Assembly (NCBI GenBank): GCA_013400155.1
Contig: VXBM01000008.1
Coordinates: 2,159,377-2,223,376 of the forward strand
DNA from: Helopsaltes ochotensis
Taxonomy: Eukaryota; Chordata; Aves; Passeriformes; Locustellidae
Length of the DNA: 64,000 nucleotides
Reading direction: 5' to 3'
A model generated the notes under the pieces. That model made no database searches. It had not been told where the DNA came from and was given only the letters and a program-made list of their open reading frames with translations. The position numbers and the translations under genes are program-made. How positions within the stretch are numbered: the stretch's first letter is position 1; the number at the start of each line of letters is the position of its first letter. Below are positions 1 through 10,600 of the stretch, one piece after another.

Positions 1-1065
1 TATTTTATTGTACTTTGTCACTGGTTTTATAAGAATTATTTAGCTTCCTGAAAAACATAAAGGATTTGAATGTTGAAATTGTGAGTCTTTTATAACTATG
101 GTATTCAAGTAGAGATTTCAAGTGGCACTGAATTACGCTTACTTAATTTAATTTATACAGAATATGGAGGTAGTGTGACTGAAAATATCAGAACCATAGT
201 GTGAGAGACAAATGGCAATCTAACCAACTCTGAATTGTTGGCAGATAGAGAGAACAGTGACAATATAATGTCCTTTTGCATTGCAAAGGCCTACAAATAG
301 AATATAAAGGGATGTAAAAACAATAGTCTTCTACCACTCTACCTCTTCTTTATCTGATAATCAATCTAACATCTGTCCCCTGCAATGATATTAAAAATTC
401 TTGGCATGGCGAAATTCTTCACATTGGCATAATTTTATTTTTAAAATCATAAAAATGTTTCTAAAAGCTTTTGAAAATGCACCTCCCAAGACGTGGGCAC
501 CTTTTTGCGACCAGGGTGCTGTTAAAACAATTAGATCTCCATTTGCTGAATGATACTGTAGTGAAAGTCTCATAATTGATACATACATGAATCATTTACA
601 TGTCTGTTTGTAACCACATAGCATAAAATAACCCCTCACCAATGAAATGCTACTGCTTTGTGTAAGTTCATATAAATAACAAACTTCATATAAAGATAAA
701 ATTGATGAACGTTAAGTATGGAAAATTTATCCCCTGAACAAACCAGAATTGTCTAATGAGTAATGCATAGTTTTCAAGTTCTACTTCATATTTTACTAAT
801 GCCATATTGGTGCTGCCAGCTTTATTTATATACCTGCTCACTCTTTTCTTCTGGAAAAGAAGTTGTTTAGTTTGGGGAAAACATGTCCTAGTAATATCAT
901 ATTATTTTCTTTGTTGGATAAAAAAGGGCAAAACTCCGCAATTAACTGTTTGCTCCTTTTGTCAGTAACTTTGGCATTCCTATTTCATGGCAGTTCATTA
1001 TTTACAGTGACAGTGAATACATGGTATAACGCTGGTTCTGGCTCAGTGCATCTGTTTAGTCTAAC
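1..1065 (-). other. PDZRN4: PDZRN4 intron (partial), downstream of PDZ2
   Basis: This is intron 3' of the exon at 1066-1167 in gene orientation. It opens with the donor GTTAGA on the minus strand. The sequence is AT-rich, with no long minus-strand frame resembling the large PDZRN4 C-terminal exon, so that exon lies beyond the left edge. I see no repeat family or other gene here. Confidence 0.8.
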
Positions 1066-1167
1066 CTGCATCTCTGGCCTCGCGACCAACAACACAATTT
1101 TCCTGCATTCTTCGCTGGAGAGCAATGCCACTGCCTCTTCCCTGTTCTGGACATCTTGGCCATTTAT
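1066..1167 (-). CDS. PDZRN4: PDZRN4 exon: C-terminal part of PDZ2
   Basis: A 102-nt exon of 34 codons, phase 0 at both ends. It encodes INGQDVQNREEAVALL, then SSEECRKIVLLVARPEMQ. This is the last part of a PDZ fold: the ING turn, the second helix (NREEAVALL) and the final strand (KIVLLVARP). The minus-strand acceptor is TTTCCTAG before ATA and the donor is CAG followed by GTTAGA. By alignment with PDZ1 in this gene, the first position of the second helix is Arg where PDZ1 has His, so PDZ2 lacks the His typical of class I PDZ domains. PDZRN proteins are cytoplasmic RING-type ubiquitin-ligase-like scaffolds; this segment would help form the peptide-binding groove. It joins in frame to the exon at 4592-4654. 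The 102-codon plus-strand open frame over it is an antisense shadow. Confidence 0.93.
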
Positions 1168-4100
1168 CTAGGAAACAAATGAAAGTGGCACATTAGTTTC
1201 TATTTCCACAAAGCAACACACAATAAAGGGCAGATATCAGCTCATTTGTGCTGAATGTATGGACAATGAAAATTGCGCAACGGGCTCATCTTCAGCCCCT
1301 CAGTGGTAAGTGCCTTCACTCAATTATGCGCTTACTGTAAGAGCTGTATTGATCGTTGAAGGATGGTGGACATCAGAGGAAGCAGTTATGTTCATAAATG
1401 TCCAACCTGCGCCCTGGTAACATACATCTAGCAACACAATTAACCAGCCCCTGACAGGTGACGTTCATCTTTCTCCGTTCAGAGTAATGGAAGTGTCACT
1501 CTGAGATAATAGTGCTGGTGGAAGAAGACTGGTAATGCTACAGCTGAAATCAGTCACACTGAATGCTGGTAGAGAGCCAATTAGAGAGCTACAGTATTAT
1601 CTCTCACCAGGCAATACTTTCAGGCTACTGCTTGTTGCTGCTCCATTTAATCATTTCATATTTGTGCAGACAGCTTAGTAGCCGATACCACACAAAACAT
1701 ATGTATCCCCCTTACAAGGGGATAATCAAAATAAAAGTGGTTCTTCAATGAAACTCGTCTTTTCTTGCTACCTTTCTCCTATTCTGTGACGCCGTTAAAA
1801 CAACGAAATCCATGACTACCTGGTAACAAACATAATTTTCATTGTCCAAAAACCATTTATGAGGGATAAAAAATAGAAATCATATTTCCCATATGAATTC
1901 AGTTTTGTCCAATTCACAGCACAAGAAGTGGATTATTCTCATTGTGGCAACAAAACCTCCAAAATTCAGTCTATTCCAAAAGGAATGAAAACAAAACTGG
2001 GTGATAGAAATACCTAAGTATGTTTTTTGGAAAAAAATCTTCTAATGGTTCCATTTCAAAGTAGTAGGAACTTGTAGCTGAAAATCAAAGAGAAAGTTGA
2101 ATTTTGTACATATGCTTGACCCAAAAGCCCCGATTCATAAACACAGCTATAATCCAGATTAAAGAAAAGCCCTGATCACCTAACTGGCAGTGAGTGGAAT
2201 GCCTGAGACCCTTCAAAGCTTACATGATGGGATAGCTGTGGTCTGTGGGAGACCTGGTAACACAGAGCTGCCCTAACCTGAAAAGCAGAGATGCAGCCAC
2301 AGAGAGGCTCAGGAGCAGATTTCCAGCCTGTACAAAACATTCCCAGACATGGTGGCTGCTCCAGTAACTTCTATCAGCTGAGTAACTGCTCACCATGGAG
2401 CCCAGAGGAGGTGGCCAGGCTGTCCCCACACTACCTGAACATGGCCACCCCATACCAGCTGCACTGTCATGGGGACAGAACAGGATTTCAGCCTACCCCA
2501 CGGACTGTGCTTAGCCTGGAGGTTCACAGCTAAAAATAGCAGTTGTTTAGGCAATGACCACTAGGACTGCCCTCCTAAAATTTTTGCTTGCCTTTGAACA
2601 TTTCATATAAAGTACTCAGGTAGTTTTCAGATGCTTAGACTCTGAAGGTTGGTGGTTTCTGAGAATGAGAAAGGGGCAGTTATAGCATCAAAAACGAGAG
2701 GAAACCTGCTGTCATTTTGTGAGGAATACACATAATAGGGCATTCCTCCAGTAGCCTTAACCAATGCCACCCACAGAAAACGCCCGTGTGCTCAAGGATC
2801 TGTATCTCTCCCAGCCTCAGTGTAATCCTTCCATAATGGCACCTTCACTTTCTATTTCTCTGAGCTATCTCATCAATAAAAGGAGATAGAGGGTCAATGT
2901 GTTTTCAGATATGAAAGTAAACCCCACATAACTCTCCAGGTATTAACTTTAATGATCAAATTCATAGCCATATATCAGCACTGACATTAAAGTAATGCTC
3001 CAGTCCACAAGAGGATGGCAGAATTATCTATGTTTTCTCTCACCCCTGGAGTCTTTACTCAAAATTGAAATGAATTGAATTTCATTAGGAACTGCAGAAC
3101 ATCTGCCTGAACTGCTGTTGGCTGTCCACCCAGAAATTTCACAAAACAAGGGAAGAAGAAGAAAACGGACCTACTCTCTCTTTCCTTATTTTGACATACA
3201 TAGAATAGGAATGGAGAGCTGTTTGTACTTAGTTGAATAAAAAAGCAGTGTTTTTCTGATTTTTGAACATTAAAAATACTGTTATTTTTTCAGTAGGTAT
3301 TTCACATAAAGACATGTAAGGCAGTGCCCTAACTTTTCCCTTCCTACATGCAGCCCATGTAATGGTCCTTTCACCCCAAGTCCCGCCAAGGACATCACTA
3401 CCCTCACACCGTGGCATTTGTGCTTTCTGGTGAACATTACACAGAGCAGCAACCCCCAAGTGAGCCCTGACATTAAAATCTAATTTATTGTTTCCTCTCT
3501 AGAAAACGGACTGCTTTGGTAAGCCAGCTAATAGACACTGTTGTGTATCTAGACTCCCTAAGCTGATTTAAGCTGTACCAGGATAAGAGATACAGGTTTC
3601 AGCAAAGATATTTCCTGTAGAAATGAAAAGACTGGAAGGAAGGACCAGACTGATCTTGTGAAAAGCTGAAAGCTCATCTGCTTAAGTTAAAGAAGGGCAT
3701 TATGAAACACGTTACAGAAAACCAACCTGTCATCACCAGGAGTTTCTTCTCAGGTTTCCGTGAAAAAAGGCAGAAATACAAGGCAAATCAATTTGGAACC
3801 AGAATTAAAATGCTACAATACAGCAAAAAATTTCCAGTCAAGTGATTTTTGGTATCTGTTTCATGATTTTGCACCAGGGTGAAAAATGCACTACCCATTG
3901 CTGGTTGAAAATGGAAACCTACTGCAATTCTTGCTGTTTCCCTCTCTGTACAGGTACACTGCCCTATGCAGCAGCCAGCCACCCACACCCACCTACACTG
4001 TAACACATAAACCTATCTTTGGGGTAGCTCAACAGAAACATGGGGAGAAAAAAAAGCCAAGGTGGTAGATTAGAAAAGAATTCAGAAAAGCAATGTGTTA

Positions 4101-4591
4101 TGGGGGGAGGAAAGAAAATATTAATAAAAACATAATGAACCCCCTCCTTAAGTACATTCAAGATCATCCTTCTCTAAACAACACATTTTTTGTGTGAAAA
4201 CTCATGATCTATGGTTAGCATAAATGAGTTTTACCCAAATTTATGCAATTGGTGAATGATCAGCACGTCTCTGACACTTCTATTTATGTCTGCAGGATCC
4301 TGTTTAGAATTTGACACTGAGATGAACATAGTGGAAATGAGATTTTCTAATAAATATGGAAAAAAAAGACATGGGACGTAAGTGCATGAGCCAGAACGAG
4401 TTTGTCAGTCTCATTTTTCAGTACACGCACTCTAGCTCCCAGCTATTGTGTTAAAAAACAGGCAGACATGGATTTTCTCATCGATCACAGTAACAAAGAG
4501 AACTATCTTCCCTCATTAACAGTCCTCCGAGAAGATGGCACCGTATGTTTGTCTGAAGAAAGAGTTTAAGGAAGAGTCTATTGTCACATAC
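1168..4591 (-). other. PDZRN4: PDZRN4 intron between PDZ2 exons
   Basis: A 3424-nt intron bounded by donor GTATGT (next to 4592) and acceptor CCTAG (next to 1167). It is mostly AT-rich and unremarkable. Two patches stand out: a CpG-retaining stretch at about 1261-1660, listed separately, and a GC-richer stretch at about 2200-2535 with overlapping short frames on both strands and no recognisable homology. No CR1 was recognised. Confidence 0.85.
1261..1660. promoter_or_regulatory. candidate conserved non-coding element
   Basis: Starting about 100 nt intronic of the PDZ2 exon, this stretch keeps CpG dinucleotides and contains a perfect C/EBP-type palindrome TTGCGCAA (1273-1280), an overlapping E-box and CRE-like string CAGGTGACGT (1455-1464) and several AATTA homeodomain cores. 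It has no repeat signature and no coding frame. Conservation cannot be tested from one sequence, so the regulatory role is inference. Confidence 0.25.
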
Positions 4592-4654
4592 TTGCAAAAT
4601 GCGGTCTCCTTCACGGATCCGTCCATCTCTGGCAGCAATGCTGTTTGGATCAAC
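4592..4654 (-). CDS. PDZRN4: PDZRN4 exon: central part of PDZ2
   Basis: A 63-nt micro-exon of 21 codons, phase 0 at both ends, starting VDPNSIAARDGRIREGDRIL and ending in Gln. It carries the PDZ core block following the third strand: the DPNS-IAA-DGR-I-EGDRIL pattern, covering the short first helix and the strand leading to the ING turn. The acceptor is TTGTCCTGTGCAG before GTT and the donor is CAA followed by GTATGT. PDZRN3 and PDZRN4 share this block almost unchanged, so the exon proves the family rather than the paralogue. It splices in frame to the exon at 6889-6987 (ending YVSE) and the exon at 1066-1167 (starting INGQ). An ATG-initiated frame running through it begins in intron sequence and is not a real start. 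Confidence 0.95.
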
Positions 4655-6888
4655 CTGCACAGGACAACAACCAGCAACTGAACATGAAAACACTTTTATG
4701 GGAAATTATAACAGCTGCACAATTGCAAGACTTGAAAAGGTACCGTTTTTATACAGTACAGAAGCAATATGAAGTTTCCGTTAGAGTCACAGAAACAACA
4801 CTGTTCTTTGAATGATAGTATGAGCTTGTTTCAGATAAACGCCTCAAGACAGAAAGGTTTGGAAGCATATGATTTTCAAATTAATACTTTCCTATGCCAC
4901 TGTTAGACATTAACCTTCAGCTGGCAGAGCATTCAAAACTAATAATAGACACCCTTTTCTCTGGAAGTTCACTATGGACTGAGAGGCTTCTGCAGCAGTT
5001 GATACCTCTATACAAATAGGCCCATCTTTGGGCACAATTCGTTTTCTTCCATGGAAACATTTACTATTAAATTATTATCTTAGTAATCAATCTGTTTGCA
5101 AGGAAACATCAAAAAAACCCAAAGGATCCATATCCTATAGATCACTCACAGGTCCTGTACATTATTCCTAGTCAGAACCAGTTAATTTTCAATTAGTTTA
5201 ACCTAAACAGATATTTAGGGCTTCAGTGATAGTTTATCAAAGACACTAAAGCTCATCCCTGAGCAATGACCTACTGTTTGTTGCAGGACAATTCTATCTA
5301 TCACCCTTCACCAGATGGTTATCTTAAATCATTTATTTTGTCTCATCATGACATAAGTTCTTCTTCAAACCCAAAATCTGAGTTGGGCATTTAGTTCGTG
5401 GGCTGCATCCTCTACATCTGTTAGATATTTTTTTTTCCTGTCGGAACCCATGTGATAAACCCGAGATTTTAGATTTCAACCCAAACCCAAGATTTTTCTT
5501 GTGCACTGTCATAGGAAATAAACAATGAATTTTTAACCAAGTACAAAAGATATATCAATACATTCACTTTCAAAGGTCTGAGAAAATTTTATCACGTAAG
5601 ATAAAAAGAACATTTCAGATATAATCCTGGATGTATTAAGAGATTCCTGAACTTTCTTTTTCCTCACAAAGTCAAACAGACTTTAATAGCACAGCTTATA
5701 CAATTGGTGGAAGATATATTCTTAGGTAATTTATACTAATTCCTCATTCTTGTTCCAAGGCTGTGCTTTTCAGCTTATTTAACATTGCTACCAGCCTCTT
5801 TATGTGCAATCTTGCCTTCGTCCCATTCAGATACATAGGAGAAATCTGTCTTTTCTGACCCTCTCCATCCATGAGCTTCACCAAGAATTTAGCATTACAG
5901 AATCTCTCAATTTGGAATGGACCCATAAGGATCCCATTAAGTCCAACAACCTGCTCCTCACATGACTACCTAAAATAAAACGGTATGACTAAAAGCTTTG
6001 TCTAGTTGCTCCTTTAATTCTGACAGTCTTGGTGCTGTGACCACACCCCAGGACAGCCTTTCCAGGAATAAACCCCCCTTTTAGTGAAGAACCTTTCTTT
6101 AATGTCAAAATTTGGTTCAACATGTCAAGAAAGTGACCAATTGGGATCACAGTTCATGCAGAACAATCAGCAGTGACCTTGGACTCAGAAGAGTTCTGTT
6201 TTACCCAGAAAAAAAAACCCACCCTCTTTGAATGACTGGAGACTCAAAGGGAAATGGTGTTCTTGGAAGCCTTGTGGACTGACCTTGTGAAACGCTAACA
6301 ATCTGTGCTGGGTGCCACGTTTTCTGAGTGGAGCCAGTGAAAACCTGAGGATTCATCCCACCTCAGTATTTAGAATTTTATATTTTGGTTTTCCAACATA
6401 TTAATCTCTCAAGCTACTCTCTCCACCCATCTGTGGTATGTCTGTGTGTACCACAACTGTAACAAACACAAAAATAATACAATATTACAATAATACAATT
6501 GATCAACCAGTGTTAGGATTACTGAGGCTGTGGCAGAGGGAGAATGCAAGCAGCGTCGTGGAGAAGGCACTTTTTCCCTCCAAAGCGCTGCCTGATCTCC
6601 ATCATAAAGGCACATTTCTTTCAAAATTCAGACCATTCTCAGGCTGCTTTATGCATTACTAAACTACAATGCTGTAGTTAAAAGCATTTATACTAAATAG
6701 TAATAATTACTCTGCTTGGGAAACATGATTTGAATAATCTGATAATCTAAAAGAATCAAGAGTGACATGAGCTGGTTGATGGCCAACACTTCTGCACTCC
6801 TGTCTAAAAGCGCTTGCATGTTCATTCCCTGGCACGTGTAGCCCTCCAGGAACATCTCCTAGGCTCCTCCCCAATGTCATGTCCTTAC
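4655..6888 (-). other. PDZRN4: PDZRN4 intron between PDZ2 exons
   Basis: A 2234-nt intron with donor GTAAGG and acceptor GTGCAG on the minus strand. It contains one CR1 remnant at 5897-6130 in gene-sense orientation. The rest is AT-rich with no gene or recognisable repeat. Confidence 0.85.
5897..6130 (-). mobile_element. CR1 LINE 3' fragment (gene-sense orientation)
   Basis: Read on the plus strand, this is a reverse-oriented CR1 3' region. ACAGAATCTCTCAATTTGGA and ATTAAGTCCAACAACCTGCT match the end of the CR1 3' segment, followed by GGTGCTGTGACCAC and AGTGAAGAACCTTTCTTTAA. It is diverged, and its 5' part is missing, as is usual for truncated CR1 copies. It is the only CR1 here in the same orientation as PDZRN4. 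Confidence 0.75.
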
Positions 6889-6987
6889 CTCACTGACATA
6901 GATTCCCGTGTCCTCCTCATCATCGGTTCTGTAACAGACAGTCAGCCCCAGCTTCTCCTGGCTGCCAATGCGGCACAGCTCCACCTC
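6889..6987 (-). CDS. PDZRN4: PDZRN4 exon: N-terminal part of PDZ2
   Basis: A 99-nt exon of 33 codons, phase 0 at both ends. It encodes EVELCRIGSQEKLGLTVCYR, then TDDEEDTGIYVSE. It holds the first strand of PDZ2, the carboxylate-binding loop with the motif KLGLTV (equivalent to the GLGF loop) and the second and third strands ending at GIYVSE. The acceptor is TTTTCTCGTAG and the donor is GAG followed by GTAAGG. It follows FEYE from the exon at 28707-28809 and precedes VDPNS of the exon at 4592-4654. The block is close to both PDZRN paralogues as I remember them; ELCR is closer to PDZRN4 than to PDZRN3. Confidence 0.95.
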
Positions 6988-7315
6988 CTACGAGAAAATA
7001 CACAGGCTTTTGTGGTGGCTCTTGTCAAGGGTGGAAAAAACTGCCTAGCACAAGGGAGCACCAAGATGGTGAGATAATCATGCTGTATGACCTACTCATC
7101 CTGCTCAATCTTGAGACAGAATGCTATGGGTGGATCTTTAAGGGGGAAATTATTCCATGAATTAAGAAGGAAATCCCAGTACAATGTAGGTTCAAGTTAC
7201 ACTGAAACTGTTCGATAAGACATGCCAAACTTTGAGAAATACAGCTATGCATCAATTTTTCAGGTCTTTGACTTTTGGGTAATAGAAGCTGACTTACAGT
7301 AGATTACATAGTCCT

Positions 7316-7600
7316 TCTAGTCGCATCACACCAGCCGATTTATAGCGTGTGAGACAGACTGGCTACCATCAATCAATCCATCACACAAGCGCCTCTCCCT
7401 TCTGACAGCAATCCAAGCCATAAAGCAGAAATACAGGCTTCCATTAATGGCATGATTCCTTCCCTGGCCAGCGTAGTGGTGCTTCATTGCAGAAGCTGTT
7501 AGATAATAGAAAGATGCTTCAAGGAATCTCCTGTGGAGCTAAACAGCCGTGGTATCTTCCTCAATTGTGAGATGATGCAGAAAACATATTTTTAGTGCCA
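7316..7600. promoter_or_regulatory. candidate conserved non-coding element
   Basis: A non-repeat stretch with retained CpGs (GTCGCATC, AGCCGATT, AGCGTGTG, AAGCGCC, CAGCGTAG, AGCCGTGG) and a run of overlapping TALE/HOX-like sites, ATCAATCAATCCATCA, at 7368-7383. It lies about 330 nt upstream (gene sense) of the first PDZ2 exon. No coding frame or repeat match was found. The regulatory role is inferred from composition only. Confidence 0.22.
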
Positions 7601-10600
7601 GATGTCCCAGTAGTGGCATCTTACGAAAAGTGCAATCTTTTTGGCAGATGGTAGAGTGATAACTACGTACACCCATGTGAGTTAAGCATCTTTAGGGTGT
7701 CATAGGGGAACCCTTCACAAAAATGCAAAGCTGCACTTAGTTTGAACATTGTGAAATAAATAATTGTAATAAAAGCAGGATGAACCCAAAACCACAGAGT
7801 ATTAGCTTGGTTGAAAGTGGGAAAATGTAGTTGGTATTTGTATGAAAAGAGAGTCTTCAGGTCACATTTGGACTCTGACAACTTCTGCTTCTGTGGCTAT
7901 GCAATGAAAGGAGAGAGACCAACCTTTGCTTCAGTTCTCAGATACAGAGTTCTCTGTGACACAGAGCTTGTTCCCCCCCCATTCCCAGAGATGTCACGCA
8001 GACTAATCCACAAACAGGCGCAGGGTACACAGCAGTGATGACTCACTACTGAGTCCAGCAAGTTGTGGTGCTCAGGTGTCAAAATACCCCAACTTACAGA
8101 AAAACCTGTACTTCACACACATGGGTTGGCCAATGAGCCTTGTAATGTTTTCATTTCAGCTGAACATCTTTCACAAACTGTACTGCTATGGCTTGCTCCC
8201 CTGCTCCCTCACAAGAATTCAAATCTACACAGGTTCACTACCCGCACAAACCCTATAAACTTCTCCCTGGAATTTGGACATTCAATGTCTTCATGAAAAC
8301 AAATAAAATGTAGAAAAAAACCTCATGAAACCTGTAGTATTCTTTAGTTTTTCTTAGATATGGCAGAAGTTCTACGTAGCGTGGTAAAAAGTGGAATTAT
8401 TTACCCGTACACATTACACATTGGGTTTGAAAGAAGAAACACAGAAGTATGTTTTATTAGGGAAATCAGTGACCTAATTTTGGCATTGGGAGCAAAAGGA
8501 TATGTACTGGAGGGAGGCCTATTCAGAACCCACAGTAATTGATGCCTCCAGAGGGAAAGACCACTTGACTAGAACTGTAATATTAGGGAGAAATTACACT
8601 AACAAAGCAGCTTCAATTACAGCAACAAGGTATACTTCTGAAGAATAAAGAAGTTTGTGGTCCCTTAGAGGCCTATAAGGAAACCTAAATACACCATAAA
8701 GGACCAAAACTGGGACCTTTAAATCAAGGCAAATGGGGAGCTGTGCACAAGCTTGCACATTAACTTTCATTGTCCTGCTGGCACAACCTCCTATATCCCC
8801 AAGCTGACGCTGGACAGGGACTACAAGGACTGCTCTGAACACAATTTCCTTAGATGCAAATGACCTTGAAATTCTTATGGATGATTTGACTAAAAATGCT
8901 ACTACAAAACTGTACCAGCATTTCAGGCTGCAAACAAACTGAGTTTTCTTAGTGTGCCGGCTCAATGAGCAGAAAAAAATAACCATTTAGGGCACTAAAG
9001 AGCAAAGGAAAATGAGGATGAGGCGACAGGCTTCATCCTGTGTGTCTAAGAGATTTACAAAAACCACCTCAGCTGACGACAAGTATCAGTGACTAGCACC
9101 CTCTGACTGGGCTGCAATAGCCCTGGCTGCACACAGTACTTGAGCTACCACAGCTTTCACTTCCCTGCTCAGTAACACATCTAAGAGCTGAGGTTAGTAC
9201 TCAGTAGTCTTGGACTATCTCTTTCCTTAATGACTATATGGGGCGTAGTCTGATGACTGCACGTGGTTGTGGCTGCTTAGAAGCTGTAGATACCTACAAC
9301 TGAGATCCTGGTACTCAGTATTAAAGTACCCAACAACCATTTCATGTTTTTCAGTCTAGATGTAGGTACATACTCAAGTAATGTCTCATTCAGCATGAGG
9401 GAGAAGGTCTGTTGCTTTGCATTGGAAGTCATTCCAGATAAATGCCTTTTGCCCATGGCACATCTGCACTACTAACCTCATGGCAGCTCTTTTTTTTCAG
9501 GAAATGCAATACATCCTAGTCACAAGCAAACAAACCAGAATTGAAAAATATTTCTGGAAAATTTAAAAATGATTTGCATAAAATAGTAAATCCTCTCTCA
9601 GAGAAAAAGCCCACAAGTCTGATCTCCATGTCTGTGTAACAAGCACATATGAAACAACTTCAACAGAAGAGCAGCAAGTGAAACACTTGGAAACCTGGAC
9701 TATCACAGTCAAATACATTTGACATAGTATTTTGCAACAGATGCTTTATAGTGTTGTGGAGTTTTTCTCATCACAACTAGTCTTTAACAGAAGAAACAGT
9801 AAGTTTGGCAGCAGTAATGAATTTGTAAGGACATAATTTCCTTCTCTGAAATCTTTTGTGATATATGCACACATGTGTGCGCATACACACACCCCCCTTT
9901 CTCTTTGGCTTTTCTCTGCATGTAGGGACTGAACTACCAGTCTTCAAAACTCAGCATTTTAGAAAGCTATGAGAAATAATATTTGGACATGAATAGTGCT
10001 GACAGACAGATGGTGGGATGAGAGGGACTGAAGCTCAGGAAGAGCTCAGGAGATGATAGCCTTCCCCTCTTTTGGGCACACTGGGGGCAGCCACCTCTCA
10101 AGATGAAGAATACTTCGCTGCCAAATGACAGAAACCAATGCCAAATTGCTAAATCTTTGACTTGCTGCTTTTTTTCTCTGTGTGGCCAGAACAAAAATTC
10201 AGTGTATTTCTACATTAAAGACAATACTTTTAAAGTGTTTTGCCGTAAATTGTTTGGTTAAGAGACAGACAGGGAAATTAGAAAAAGGACTATCCTTTCT
10301 TGGAAGACTGGGATGCAAATTTACAAAGTAGCAAATTTCTGCAGATATAGAAAAGACAAAAAAGAGATGCAGATCATGTAGGATTTTAATTTCCCTACCT
10401 TCTCAAATTCATAGTACTTTAAAAAAAATTAGGAATATCTTGCCTCATAAGACAGATTTTTTTAGCAGAGTTCCAGAAATTTTCTGCTTTTAAGTCCCTA
10501 TTCCCTGTTCAATTGTAACTGCTTTGGTACAGTCACTTCACACAATTTTTTGTGACTTGTTTTTCTTATCTGTAAGCAAAAAATAATGCAAACACTGCCA

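Noticed and set aside
863..1171. 102-codon plus-strand frame
   Set aside because: It is antisense to the PDZ2 exon at 1066-1167. The minus-strand translation with matching splice sites is clearly the coding one.
4478..4693. 71-codon minus-strand frame starting at an ATG upstream of VDPNS
   Set aside because: Only the 63 nt between GTGCAG and GTATGT are exon; both ends of the frame run into intron, so the ATG is not a translation start.
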